NCBI RefSeq assembly: GCF_005780165.1
Contig: NZ_VAUV01000013.1
Span: forward strand, 124,001 to 188,000
Direction: 5' to 3'
Origin: Phragmitibacter flavus
GTDB lineage: Bacteria; Verrucomicrobiota; Verrucomicrobiia; Verrucomicrobiales; Verrucomicrobiaceae
DNA: 64,000 nucleotides
Below, piece after piece: positions 1 to 8,746 of the stretch (position 1 is the stretch's first letter; each line of letters opens with the position of its first letter). The notes under the pieces are model-generated. The model saw nothing but the letters and a program-made list of their open reading frames with translations, made no database searches and had not been told where the DNA came from. The position numbers and the translations under genes are program-made.

Positions 1-749
1 ACGTGCAGTCCTTTGGGACTGATCCTCTCCGGCTTGCCCGCTTCCAGATCAAGATCAGCTTTCATCAGGCAGTTCGATGGCCCCTGGATGTCTTTGATCT
101 CGTCCTCCATCACTACAAAATTGCCCACCACGGTTTTCCCATCCGGCAACACCCAAAAGTTGCAGTCGCTCGCCGCATAAGGCTGCCCAAACAAATCCTG
201 CAACCCCTTGCTCCATGCCACCGCGCCATCGAGTTTCAGTTGCACCAGCGCCTTCATGTCATGCGCCATGGGTTCACCCGTTTTCAAGTTCCATCCTGCG
301 AGATACAAATCTTCGTCCGCCTTCAACCCGTCTCCCAAAAGCCTGAATCCCGTGCCGTCCGGTTTGATGACGCCCACCTTCCAGTGCTTCGCCCCGAGGT
401 GATGAAACGCAATCAAATCACCATCTGGCGACCAGCTTCCCCCATAAACTTCACGACCCTCAATCGGCAACTGGCGCTGTTCTCCCGTCGCCAGGTCCAC
501 GATCGCCAGCTTGCGACCTTCTTTGAGAAACAAGGTGATCAGCAACTGCGTCCCGTCTGGTGAAAGCGCGGGATCATTCCCCCCTTTGACCTTGGCCACC
601 AACCCCTCCTTCTCGCCCTTTTCCGTAACCACCCGGGCATCGTGATCTTCCCCTGCATCATACGGCACATAGGCATACCGCGTCTCGGCCAGCACCGGAG
701 TCGATATCAACCCGGCCAACAAAACAACTTTACTCAATTTTGCGATCAT
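1..749 (-). CDS. Exported TolB/WD40-like beta-propeller protein (partial, C-terminus outside window)
   Basis: The reading frame is open from an ATG at 747-749 on the minus strand to the window edge (about 249 codons, no stop reached). The N-terminus has a short basic start and a hydrophobic run ending in PVLAE, a plausible Sec signal peptide. Two blade-like repeats, DPALSPDGTQ and GSWSPDGDLI, about 50 residues apart, resemble the SPDG motifs of TolB/WD40-like (PD40) propellers. Family knowledge: such proteins are periplasmic scaffolds or propeller domains of larger enzymes; no catalytic domain is visible in this part. G-ending codons fit the local strand bias. It is divergent from the DUF4412 gene. 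The exact function is unknown. Confidence 0.75.
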   Translation of the reverse strand, partial: MIAKLSKVVLLAGLISTPVLAETRYAYVPYDAGEDHDARVVTEKGEKEGLVAKVKGGNDPALSPDGTQLLITLFLKEGRKLAIVDLATGEQRQLPIEGREVYGGSWSPDGDLIAFHHLGAKHWKVGVIKPDGTGFRLLGDGLKADEDLYLAGWNLKTGEPMAHDMKALVQLKLDGAVAWSKGLQDLFGQPYAASDCNFWVLPDGKTVVGNFVVMEDEIKDIQGPSNCLMKADLDLEAGKPERISPKGLH

Positions 750-939
750 AATAAAACCATTAGAACATGGATTGTTTATCCTTCCATGTGAAAGTGTGAC
801 GAGAAAAAAAGATCAATTCATTTGTCACGGCGATGATGAATGGCACATCCGCTTTTCAACCGATCCATGACTCGCTCAGATGTTCGGACCAGACACTCCA
901 TTGAAAATCAAACTGAACCATAGATACTTCCCGCTCTTC

Positions 940-1560
940 ATGAAAACCAAACTTCTCCTCGGCCTTGCGCTTGCCTTTGCCGCCACCTCCATTGCCCATG
1001 CTGACATCGTCATCGAGCAAACCATCGAGAGCTCCGTGCAGCCGACCTCCAAGATGACCATGAAGATGAAGGGCAGCAAACTTCGCACCGATATCGGCGA
1101 CCAGATGACCTCCATTCTTGACACCGAAACCTTCGACAGCATCACCCTGATGCACCCCAACAAAACCATCATCAAGGGCGATGGTGCCCAGCTCAAAGCC
1201 GCAGCCGCCACCGCCACGGAGGACCTCTCCATGAAACCTGTCGACACCGGCAAAACCGAAAAAGTCGGCGGATACAACTGTTCCGTTTGGACCGTCGACG
1301 TCGCCGGTTCTAAAATCACCATCTGGGCCACCAAAGACTACCCCGACTACGCCGCCATCAAGGCCGAACTCGATGTTCAAACCAAAGCCAGCGGCCAACC
1401 CAATCCCATGGCCGCCATCGACGGCATGGTCATGAAAACCGTCGCTGAAATCGCCGGCACCAAAATGACCACCACCCTTGATTCCGCCAAAAAAACCCCG
1501 GTGGACGATTCCGAATTTGCCACTCCCGCTGGCTACACCGAAATGGTGATGCCTAAATAA
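940..1560 (+). CDS. Exported DUF4412-like protein
   Basis: 206 residues from the chosen ATG. An upstream in-frame ATG at 880 would put 20 polar residues before the signal peptide, so 940 is preferred. Residues 1-22 form a clear signal peptide (MKTKLLLGLALAF, cleavage after AHA). The rest is a beta-rich domain with alternating strands: an MTMKMKG segment, a LMHPNKT turn, a central YNCSVW and a late TKDYPDY, the layout of DUF4412 proteins. That family is periplasmic or outer-membrane associated and possibly lipid-binding like LolA; the role here is not known. No Shine-Dalgarno sequence precedes the start. The gene ends before a strong hairpin terminator and converges with mqo. Confidence 0.7.
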   Translation: MKTKLLLGLALAFAATSIAHADIVIEQTIESSVQPTSKMTMKMKGSKLRTDIGDQMTSILDTETFDSITLMHPNKTIIKGDGAQLKAAAATATEDLSMKPVDTGKTEKVGGYNCSVWTVDVAGSKITIWATKDYPDYAAIKAELDVQTKASGQPNPMAAIDGMVMKTVAEIAGTKMTTTLDSAKKTPVDDSEFATPAGYTEMVMPK

Positions 1561-1597
1561 CCAGACAAATCACGCCAACACTTATATTTGCCTCAAG

Positions 1598-1634
1598 CGG
1601 CATTCGAGCGTCCCTCGAATGCCGTTTCTTTTTT
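1598..1634 (+). terminator. Rho-independent terminator after the DUF4412 gene
   Basis: Perfect 11-bp stem CGGCATTCGAG / CTCGAATGCCG with a 5-base loop, followed by TTTCTTTTTT on the plus strand. It lies between two convergent genes. The T-run serves the plus-strand gene; the other face lacks a T-tract. Confidence 0.85.
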
Positions 1635-1651
1635 GCCGACGTGTCGTCGGG
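1635..1651. repeat. Palindromic GCCGACGTGTCGTCGG repeat, single copy
   Basis: A lone copy of the short dispersed palindrome (core CCGACG-TGT-CGTCGG) directly abuts the terminator T-tract between two convergent genes. It belongs to the family at 3456, 4800, 8566 and 26800. Confidence 0.7.
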
Positions 1652-1671
1652 CCACAGGAACCAGGTCCCTC

Positions 1672-3198
1672 CTAAAGTCCCAGCACCGCACTCGTCCACG
1701 CATGCATCTGATTCAGCAACTGCGGATTCTGCGACATCGATTCCCCCCTCGTCGGCACCATCGCCTTCACCTTCTCCTGCCACTCGGCCGACTCAAACTT
1801 CTCTTCAAAACACTGTTTGATCAGCGTCAGCATGATACTCACCGCCGTCGAAGCTCCTGGTGAAGCCCCCAACAATGCCGCGATGCTGCCATCCCCCGCC
1901 GCCACCACTTCGGTGCCAAACTGCAAAATGCCTCCTTTCACCGGGTCCTTCTTGATCACCTGCACCCGCTGCCCCGCCTCCTCCAATCGCCAGTCCGCCC
2001 CATCCACCTTCGGCAGGTAAACCTTCAGCGCCTTCAGCCTTTCCTCCGGTGACTGAACCACTTGACCAATCAAATATTCCGTCAGCGGAATGTTGCCCAT
2101 CCCCGCCGCAATCATCGGAATCAAATTGTCCGGACGGAATGAAAACGGGAAATCCAGCGGCGAACCGTTTTTCAAATACTTCGTCGTGAATCCCGCATAC
2201 GGACCAAACAACAACGACCGCTGACCATCAATCACCCGCGTGTCCAAATGCGGCACCGACATCGGCGGCGCCCCCACTGAAGCCTTGCCATACACCTTGG
2301 CATCATGCCGCGCCGCCAGCACCGGATTGTCGCACCGCAACCACTGTCCGCTCACCGGGAACCCACCGAAACCTTTGCCCTCGGGAATGTCCGACATCTG
2401 CAACAAAGGCAACGCCCCGCCACCCGCGCCGAGAAACACAAATTTCGCGCTCACCTTGCGACGCTTCCTCGTGGCCCGCTCCTTCACACTGACCCGCCAG
2501 CGTTTGTCCCGACTGCGCTTCAAATCCGTCACCACATGACCCAGATTCACACTCACTCCCGGCATTGATTTCAAATGCGCAATCAACGCCCGCGTCAGTG
2601 ATCCAAAATCCACATCCGTCCCGCCCAACATGCGCGTCGCTGCCACCGGCACCATCGGATCGCGCCCCTCCATCACCAGCGGCATCCACTCCGTCAACAC
2701 CTTGACATCCTCCGAATACTCCATCTCACCAAATCCCGGATGCACCCGCAACGCCTCCCAGCGCTTGCGCAAAAACGCCACATCCTTCTCCCCCGATACA
2801 AAACTGATATGCGGCACCGGCTGAATGAAGGTGTCCGGGTCCTTCACTATCCCCCGCTCCACCAACCACGCCCAGAATTGTCGCGACTCATTGAACTGCG
2901 CATTCACCTCCAGCGCTTTCGACACATCAATCGATCCATCCGCCTTCTCCGGCGTGTAGTTCAGCTCACACAACGCCGCATGCCCCGTCCCAGCATTGTT
3001 CCAACCATTCGAACTCTCCGCCGCAATGCTGTCCAAAGTCTCGAAAATCTCAATCGTCAGCTCCGGGTGCAGCTCCTTCAACATCACCCCCAAAGTTGCA
3101 CTCATGATGCCGGCTCCTACAAGAACAACGTCAGGCGACTGGGTAGATAAATTAACAACGGTGGAATTAGATGACTTCGAAGTAGTGACAGTGCTCAT
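1672..3198 (-). CDS. mqo: Malate:quinone oxidoreductase
   Basis: 508 residues from the ATG at 3198. The open frame extends 40 codons upstream, but that part lacks family sequence and there is no better start. Mqo oxidises malate to oxaloacetate at the membrane and passes electrons from FAD to quinone, an NAD-independent TCA step. Residues 24-36 carry the FAD dinucleotide-binding motif VVLVGAGIMSAT. It is followed by SSNGWNNAGTGHA and later GGTDVDFG, FGPYAGF and FGTEVVAAGDGS near the C-terminus, all typical of Mqo. Length is as expected (about 490-510). The gene stands alone, convergent with the DUF4412 gene and divergent from the SGNH hydrolase across about 290 bp that must hold both promoters. 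Confidence 0.95.
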   Translation of the reverse strand: MSTVTTSKSSNSTVVNLSTQSPDVVLVGAGIMSATLGVMLKELHPELTIEIFETLDSIAAESSNGWNNAGTGHAALCELNYTPEKADGSIDVSKALEVNAQFNESRQFWAWLVERGIVKDPDTFIQPVPHISFVSGEKDVAFLRKRWEALRVHPGFGEMEYSEDVKVLTEWMPLVMEGRDPMVPVAATRMLGGTDVDFGSLTRALIAHLKSMPGVSVNLGHVVTDLKRSRDKRWRVSVKERATRKRRKVSAKFVFLGAGGGALPLLQMSDIPEGKGFGGFPVSGQWLRCDNPVLAARHDAKVYGKASVGAPPMSVPHLDTRVIDGQRSLLFGPYAGFTTKYLKNGSPLDFPFSFRPDNLIPMIAAGMGNIPLTEYLIGQVVQSPEERLKALKVYLPKVDGADWRLEEAGQRVQVIKKDPVKGGILQFGTEVVAAGDGSIAALLGASPGASTAVSIMLTLIKQCFEEKFESAEWQEKVKAMVPTRGESMSQNPQLLNQMHAWTSAVLGL

Positions 3199-3455
3199 GT
3201 AAAAGGTTCTTGATCCAACCCCAGCCAGAATCGTGCGATCCCGGACGAGAATCTTCACCAAATTGCCCAACCATGACCACAAATCAAACCCTTCCCACGC
3301 CCCCTCGTGACCGCGCATGCAGAAATGCCGTGATTCTCACGAACCTCGAATTGACCACTCCCCACTCCCGCAACCTTGACGATTCATCCCCGCCACGGGA
3401 GAGTGCCTCCAGCATGACACTCACCACTCAATATCGAATCGCCCCTCCAAGGAAC

Positions 3456-3510
3456 GCCGACGTATCGCCGGTCATCATTTACCCCATGGAGTGCCGACGT
3501 TACGTCGGCC
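3456..3510. repeat. Two copies of the GCCGACG palindromic repeat
   Basis: A degenerate copy (GCCGACGTATCGCCGGTC, 3456-3472) and a second copy at 3486-3510 in its full form ATGGAGTGCCGACG..CGTCGGCC. The ATG of the second copy is the only sensible start codon of the following SGNH hydrolase, so the repeat overlaps coding sequence. Confidence 0.75.
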
Positions 3511-4793
3511 ATCAGTTCCTCATCATCGTAACCCTCCTCCTGTCCTTTCTCCCCCTCGCCCTTCCCGCCCAGAAACCCGAAGAAAAACTCGCCCCCGCCG
3601 TCGAACTCACCCCTCGCAACGGCCTCCCCAACGTCCTCGCCAAACTCAACACCGGTGGCGAAGTCCGCATCGGCTATCTCGGCGGCAGCATCACCGCCGC
3701 CCCCGGGTGGCGCGTCAAAACCCTCGCCTGGTTCCAAAGCCAATACCCCAAAGCCCAAGTCTCCGAAATCAACGCCGCCATTGGAGGCACCGGCTCCGGC
3801 CTCGGCGTCTTCCGCGTCGGCGAACACGTCCTCAAACATCAGCCCGACCTTCTCTTCGTCGAATTCGCCGTCAACGACGCCGGCACCGACCCCGCCACCA
3901 TCCATCGCAGCATGGAAGGCATCGTCCGCCAAACCTGGCAGGCCAACCCCAACACCGACATCTGCTTCGTCTACACCTTCAGCGCCCCCATGCTCGAAGA
4001 CCTCAAAAACGGCAAGTTCTCCCGCTCCGCCACCGCCATGGAAGACATTGCCAACCACTACCACATCCCCAGCATCCACATGGGACTCGAAGTCGCCCAA
4101 CTCGAAAAAGACGGCAAACTCGTCTATCAATCCACCGACAAAAATGCCGACACCGCCGCCGGCAAAATCGTCTTCTCCACCGACGGCGTTCACCCCCTTG
4201 TCGAAACCGGCCACGAACTCTACGCCGCCGCCGTCATCCGCAGCCTGGAAAAAATCAAACCCATCGGCAAACCCGCCCCGCATGAATTGATCGCCCCCCT
4301 GCGCGCTGACAACTCCGAAAAAGCACGCCTCATCCCCATCCAAAAATCCATGCTCAAAGGCAACTGGACGCTGCTCGATCCCACCCAGGACAACCCCGGC
4401 AAACGCCACGCCGCCCGCGTCCCCTCTCTGTGGAAAGCCAACGATCCCACCGCCTGCCTCGAAATCACCGTCAACGGCTCCATCCTCGACATGTATGATC
4501 TCGTCGGACCCGACGGCGGCCAGCTCAATATCACCGTCGATGGCGAACTCAAAAAACCCGTCAACCGCATCGACGCCCATTGCACCTACGACCGCCTCTC
4601 CAGCTTCCGCGTCCTCACCGCCCCCGAAGGCGGACTCCACAAAATCAAAATCCAACTCAGTGCCAGCGCTCCCGACAAAAAGAACATCCTTTTCGAGCGC
4701 AACCGCCCCGATCTCGAAGCCAACCCCGCCAAATACGCCAATAATCATTGGTATTTGGGCGGACTCCTGCTCATTGGCGAAGTGCTTCCCTAG
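3486..4793 (+). CDS. Secreted SGNH/GDSL-family hydrolase
   Basis: 435 residues. The N-terminal residues MECRRYVG are encoded by a copy of the dispersed palindromic repeat. They supply the basic N-region of a signal peptide whose hydrophobic core (FLIIVTLLLSFLPLALPA) follows directly; no other ATG, GTG or TTG lies close to that core. SGNH blocks are visible: GGSIT with the nucleophile Ser68, Gly-rich GGTGSG near 101-105, the block III-like FAVND (Asn130), and DGVHP near 233-237 giving the Asp/His pair. Residues about 270-435 form a separate beta-rich domain. The family contains carbohydrate esterases and lipases; the likely target is an acetylated polysaccharide, but this is not shown. Downstream lies another repeat cluster. 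Confidence 0.85.
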   Translation: MECRRYVGHQFLIIVTLLLSFLPLALPAQKPEEKLAPAVELTPRNGLPNVLAKLNTGGEVRIGYLGGSITAAPGWRVKTLAWFQSQYPKAQVSEINAAIGGTGSGLGVFRVGEHVLKHQPDLLFVEFAVNDAGTDPATIHRSMEGIVRQTWQANPNTDICFVYTFSAPMLEDLKNGKFSRSATAMEDIANHYHIPSIHMGLEVAQLEKDGKLVYQSTDKNADTAAGKIVFSTDGVHPLVETGHELYAAAVIRSLEKIKPIGKPAPHELIAPLRADNSEKARLIPIQKSMLKGNWTLLDPTQDNPGKRHAARVPSLWKANDPTACLEITVNGSILDMYDLVGPDGGQLNITVDGELKKPVNRIDAHCTYDRLSSFRVLTAPEGGLHKIKIQLSASAPDKKNILFERNRPDLEANPAKYANNHWYLGGLLLIGEVLP

Positions 4794-4799
4794 CGAACC

Positions 4800-4956
4800 A
4801 TGGAGCGCCGACGTGTCGTCGGCAAAGGCAACCACTCACCCAGCGTCCCCACTCCGCTCCTCGATTTCAATCATCTCCTCCCTTTAGTCGGACCACCGAC
4901 GTGTCGTCGGTCATCAGTTCATCACCACATTAAGCCGACGACACGTCGGCACTCCC
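4800..4956. repeat. Cluster of three palindromic repeats, one inverted
   Basis: Copy 1 at 4800-4823 (ATGGAGCGCCGACG..CGTCGGC), copy 2 at 4887-4912 (GTCGGACCACCGACG..CGTCGGTC), and copy 3 at 4934-4956 in the opposite orientation (its reverse complement begins GGAGTGCCGACG). They fill the gap between the SGNH hydrolase and the Kef-type antiporter. The two flavours (GGAGYGCC and GGACCACC lead-ins) alternate here as in the other clusters. Confidence 0.85.
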
Positions 4957-4960
4957 AGTC

Positions 4961-6775
4961 ATGCATCACTCCTTCCTCGCCCAGGCCTTCATCTACCTTC
5001 TCGCCGCCATCATCGCGGTGCCGGTCGCCAAACGCCTCGGCCTCGGATCTGTTCTCGGCTACCTCATCGCCGGAGCCGCCATTGGCCCCTTCGCCCTCCA
5101 GTTCATCGGTGACGAAAGCGGCGACGTCATGCACTACGCCGAATTCGGCGTCGTCATGATGATGTTCGTCATCGGCCTCGAACTCCGCCCCAAACTCCTC
5201 TGGCGTCTGCGCGGCCCCATCCTCGGCACCGGCGGCTCCCAAGTTCTCGCCACCGCGGTCATCATCGCCGCCGCCACCCTCCTCATTGGCACCACTTGGA
5301 AGGAAGCCATCGCCATCGGCCTCATCCTCGCCCTGTCGTCCACCGCCATCGTCCTGCAATCCCTCGCCGAGCGCGGCCAGCTCAAAACCGAAGCCGGCAA
5401 ATCCGCCTTCGCTGTCCTCCTCTTCCAGGACATCGCCGTCATCCCCATCCTCGCGATTCTGCCCATCCTCGCCTCACGCCAAATCGCCGCCACCTCCGAC
5501 CACCACGGACCCCAGCTCGCCAACTGGCAGCACGCCCTGCTCGTCCTCGGTGCCGTCGCCCTCATTGTCGGCGGTGGACGCTACCTCGTCCGCCCCATCT
5601 TCCGCTACATCGCCGCCACCAAACTCCGCGAAGTCTTCACCGCCACCGCCCTCACCCTCGTCATCGGCATCGCCCTGCTCATGCAGAGCGTCGGACTCAG
5701 CCCCGCCCTCGGCACCTTCCTCGCCGGCGTCATGCTCTCCGACAGCGAATACCGCCACGAACTCGAAAGCGACATCGAACCCTTCAAAGGCCTCCTCCTC
5801 GGCGTCTTCTTCATCGCCGTCGGTGCCAGCCTCGACTTCGCCCTCATTGCCGCACAACCCATTCAAATCGCCACCTGGGTCACCGCGCTGATCCTCCTCA
5901 AAATGCTCGTCCTCTTTACCCTCGCCCGCATCAGTCGCATGCCCGGACAGGACATCAGCCTCTTCACCCTCGCCCTCGCCCAAGGCGGCGAATTCTGCTT
6001 CGTCCTCCTCTCCTTCGCCCACTCCAACCACGTCCTCAGCGATACCCTCACCAAACCCCTCACCGCCACCGTCGCCCTCTCCATGGCCATCACCCCTTTC
6101 CTGTTGATGGCCCACGAAAAACTCCTTCTCCCCCGACTCCAGCGCAAGGAAAACGAACGTCCCATGGACTCCATCGAATCCGAGGAAAGCCAGGTGATCA
6201 TCGCCGGATTCGGACGCTTCGGCCTCACCGTCGGCCGACTCCTGCGCATGTCCGGACTCAAAGCCACCGTGCTCGATCTCGACTCCGAACAAATCGACTT
6301 CCTCCGCCAGATCGGCTTCAAAGTCTTCTACGGCGACGCCTCACGCGTCGACATGCTCACCGCCGCCGGAGCCGACTCCGCCAAGCTCTTCGTCCTCGCC
6401 ATCGACGATGAGCCCAAAGCCCTTGAAATCGTCGACACCGTCAAAAAACACTTCCCCCATCTCACCATCATCGCCCGCGCCGCCGACCGCACCCAAACCT
6501 ATGAAATGATCCAGCGCGGCGTCCCCCACGTCTATCGCGAAGCCAGCGGCACCTCCCTCGAGATGGCCACCAAAACCCTCTCCCTCCTCGGCATCCCCGA
6601 AGCCGAAGCCCAACGCGCGTCCCAGCATTTCCACGAACTCGACGAACAAAGCATTCACACCATGGTCGAAATCTGGAAGGAGCACGAGTTCGGCGAAGTT
6701 TACATCACCACCGCCCGCCAGCAGATCGCCGAAATGGAACGCCTCTTCCGCACCGACACCGCCGCCAGTCGGTAA
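4961..6775 (+). CDS. kefC: KefB/KefC-type monovalent cation:proton antiporter with TrkA-N domain
   Basis: 604 residues, inner membrane. The first ~390 residues are a 12-13-helix CPA2 antiporter domain with landmark segments GSVLGYLIAGAAIGP, FVIGLEL, LALSSTAIV, FAVLLFQDIA, FLAGVMLSDSEYRH and ESDIEPFKGLLLG, all typical of Kef systems. A linker leads to a TrkA-N (RCK) nucleotide-binding domain with GFGRFG near residue 412 and a YGDAS motif. Family role: ligand-gated K+ efflux that protects against electrophiles; some homologues transport Na+ instead. It is not certain whether KefB or KefC is the closer match. No KefF/KefG quinone-reductase partner is adjacent. The start lies 4 bases after an inverted palindromic repeat. 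Confidence 0.88.
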   Translation: MHHSFLAQAFIYLLAAIIAVPVAKRLGLGSVLGYLIAGAAIGPFALQFIGDESGDVMHYAEFGVVMMMFVIGLELRPKLLWRLRGPILGTGGSQVLATAVIIAAATLLIGTTWKEAIAIGLILALSSTAIVLQSLAERGQLKTEAGKSAFAVLLFQDIAVIPILAILPILASRQIAATSDHHGPQLANWQHALLVLGAVALIVGGGRYLVRPIFRYIAATKLREVFTATALTLVIGIALLMQSVGLSPALGTFLAGVMLSDSEYRHELESDIEPFKGLLLGVFFIAVGASLDFALIAAQPIQIATWVTALILLKMLVLFTLARISRMPGQDISLFTLALAQGGEFCFVLLSFAHSNHVLSDTLTKPLTATVALSMAITPFLLMAHEKLLLPRLQRKENERPMDSIESEESQVIIAGFGRFGLTVGRLLRMSGLKATVLDLDSEQIDFLRQIGFKVFYGDASRVDMLTAAGADSAKLFVLAIDDEPKALEIVDTVKKHFPHLTIIARAADRTQTYEMIQRGVPHVYREASGTSLEMATKTLSLLGIPEAEAQRASQHFHELDEQSIHTMVEIWKEHEFGEVYITTARQQIAEMERLFRTDTAASR

Positions 6776-6820
6776 CACAGGCTTCCAGCCTGTGCCGTGC
6801 AACGGACATCCTGTCCGTTG
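6775..6820. repeat. Tandem pair of palindromes (AGGCTTCCAGCCT type)
   Basis: ACACAGGCTTCCAGCCTGTG is followed after 6 bases by AACGGACATCCTGTCCGTTG. Both are short near-perfect inverted repeats just after the Kef gene stop. The same paired design recurs at 18540-18582. It could act as a hairpin terminator, although no T-tract follows. Confidence 0.7.
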
Positions 6821-6903
6821 TCAGTCCCCCTCATTCCCTCCTCCCCGACAACCCCATCCCGCCCACGACCCTTGCTTAAAGCGTATCTCCTTCACAAGCT
6901 CTC

Positions 6904-6936
6904 ATTTAGCCTTTATCCTTTAGCCCTTATCCTTTC
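6904..6936 (+). repeat. Pyrimidine-rich heptamer tract upstream of uvrC
   Basis: Degenerate tandem units of the form YCTTTA(G/T)C (ATTTAGCCTTTATCCTTTAG...) end 3 bases before the GTG start. Similar tracts precede ligA (24754-24784) and gudD (33801-33840). Function unknown. Confidence 0.5.
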
Positions 6937-6939
6937 AAA

Positions 6940-8553
6940 GTGTCCTTACGTCGCGAAAAGCCCGACCTCAACGCCCGCCTCCACGACGTGCCGCATCAGC
7001 CAGGCGTCTACGTCATGCGCGACCGCTTTGGCAAGGTGATCTACGTCGGCAAAGCCCGCGATCTTCGCAAGCGCCTCAGCAACTACTTCACCCCCTCCCG
7101 CGCCCGTCATTCCGACACCAAGACCCGCGCGCTCATCGAATCCATCTGGGACTTCGAATTCCACACCGTTCGCAACGAAGGCGAATCCCTCATCCTCGAG
7201 ATGCGCCTCATCAAGGACTTCCGACCCAAATACAACGTCAGCTTCAAGGACGACAAACGCTACCTCCTCGTCAAAGTCCAGCCCGCCGACCCCTTCCCGC
7301 GTTTCAGCCTCACCCGACTCAAAAAAGACGACAACGCCCGCTACTTCGGGCCCTTTGCCCATAGCGGTGCCCTGCGCACCACCCTCAACTGGATGAATCG
7401 CGAGTTCGGCCTGCGCGTCTGCCGACCCGCCAATCCCGACGCCAACGACTACAAGCACTGTCACAACGACATCATCAAAAACTGCTCCGCCCCCTGCATC
7501 GCTCGAGTCACTCCCGACGAATACCGCATCCGCATCAGCCAGGCTTGCGACTTCCTCGACGGCAAATCCAAAGGCCTCCTCAACGCCATTGAGGAGGAGA
7601 TGAAAAAAGCCGCCGCCAAACTCGACTTCGAACGCGCCGCCGAACTGCGCGACATGTTCGAGCACCTGCAAAAAACCCTCAAACCCATGCGCACCTTCGA
7701 GCGCGCCCCCCACCTCCGACTCGCCTCCACCATCGACCCCATGGCCGATGTCAAAGAGCTTCAGGAATACCTCGGACTCGAACGTCCCCCGCTGGTCATG
7801 GAATGTTTCGACATCGCCAACATCGGCACCGCCCACTGTGTCGCCAGCATGGTCCGCTTCAAAAACGGCGTCTCCGACAACGCCAAATACCGTCGCTACC
7901 GCATCCGCATCGTCGACGGCCAGAACGACTTCCTCGCCATGTCCGAAGTCGTCCAGCGTCGCTACTCCCGCGTCCTCCTCGAAGCCCGCGACCAACTCGG
8001 TGCCGAAGCCGCCGAATTCACCCAGGAAAATCCTCTCGACGCCCTGCGCCGACTCGAATCCGAGCATCCCGAAATCGAATCCGAAATCGTCTCCAAAAAT
8101 CCCAAGTGGGTCTCCCTTCCCGACCTCGTCATCATCGACGGAGGCAAAGGCCAGCTTGGAGTCGCCGTCGCCCAGCTCAACAAACTCGGCCTCCACGACC
8201 TCCCCGTCATAGGCCTCGCCAAACAGGAAGAAGAAGTCTACCGCCCCGGCATCGAAGAACCCATCCGCATCCCCCACGATCGCGGTGCCTTAAAACTTCT
8301 CCAGCGCATCCGCGACGAAGCCCACCGTTGGGCCAACGGCTACCATCAACTCCTCCTAAAACGACGCGTCGCCGAAAGCATCCTCGACGACTGCACCGGA
8401 ATCAGCCAGGCCCGCCGCACCACCCTTCTCCGCGCCTTCGGCTCCGTCGCCCGACTCCGCAAAGCCAGCGTCGAAGACATCGCCAAACTCCCCGGCATCA
8501 GCAAAACTCTCGCCCAGGACATCCTGAAGTTCCTCGACGACCGCAGCAGCTAA
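6940..8553 (+). CDS. uvrC: Excinuclease ABC subunit C
   Basis: 537 residues with a GTG start; the first residues SLRREKPDLN lead straight into the conserved domain. UvrC makes both incisions around a lesion in nucleotide excision repair. An N-terminal GIY-YIG nuclease domain (PGVYVMRD, YVGKARDLRKR, about residues 20-90) is followed by a UVR motif (LDFERAAELRD, about residue 227). The RNase H-like domain has CFDIANIG, VIIDGGKGQLG and RDEAHRWA, supplying the acidic/His catalytic residues. Two C-terminal helix-hairpin-helix motifs follow (DDCTGIS, LPGIS). It is somewhat shorter than the E. coli protein (610) but complete. The gene stands alone, with repeat elements on both sides. Confidence 0.96.
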   Translation: MSLRREKPDLNARLHDVPHQPGVYVMRDRFGKVIYVGKARDLRKRLSNYFTPSRARHSDTKTRALIESIWDFEFHTVRNEGESLILEMRLIKDFRPKYNVSFKDDKRYLLVKVQPADPFPRFSLTRLKKDDNARYFGPFAHSGALRTTLNWMNREFGLRVCRPANPDANDYKHCHNDIIKNCSAPCIARVTPDEYRIRISQACDFLDGKSKGLLNAIEEEMKKAAAKLDFERAAELRDMFEHLQKTLKPMRTFERAPHLRLASTIDPMADVKELQEYLGLERPPLVMECFDIANIGTAHCVASMVRFKNGVSDNAKYRRYRIRIVDGQNDFLAMSEVVQRRYSRVLLEARDQLGAEAAEFTQENPLDALRRLESEHPEIESEIVSKNPKWVSLPDLVIIDGGKGQLGVAVAQLNKLGLHDLPVIGLAKQEEEVYRPGIEEPIRIPHDRGALKLLQRIRDEAHRWANGYHQLLLKRRVAESILDDCTGISQARRTTLLRAFGSVARLRKASVEDIAKLPGISKTLAQDILKFLDDRSS

Positions 8554-8565
8554 ACCACTCACAGC

Positions 8566-8654
8566 TCCATCGACGTTTCGTCGTCAGACCATGGAGCGCC
8601 GATGTGTCATCGGCCAGGCCTCCTCTCAGTCGGACCACCGACGTTTCGTCGGTC
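8566..8654. repeat. Cluster of three palindromic repeats after uvrC
   Basis: A degenerate copy at 8566-8588 (ATCGACGTTTCGTCGTC), a copy at 8591-8614 (ATGGAGCGCCGATGTGTCATCGGC) and a copy at 8629-8654 (GTCGGACCACCGACG..CGTCGGTC). The 8591 copy has compensating changes on both arms (CCGATG/CATCGG), so pairing is kept. This hints at selection on hairpin structure. Confidence 0.8.
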
Positions 8655-8746
8655 TCAGGTTCTCCCAACTCACATCGTGTTAAAACGCATCATCACTCCA
8701 CACATGACTTGATGACATCCCTCTCATTTTTAGATACCCTCGAAAA

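Noticed and set aside
3384-4835. 483-codon minus-strand ORF opposite the SGNH hydrolase
   Set aside because: Gly/Asp/Val-rich low-complexity translation mirrors C-ending codons of the real gene; no domain or signal.
6946-8277. 443-codon minus-strand ORF opposite uvrC
   Set aside because: Antisense shadow of a certain gene; composition is acidic and Gly-rich with no family.
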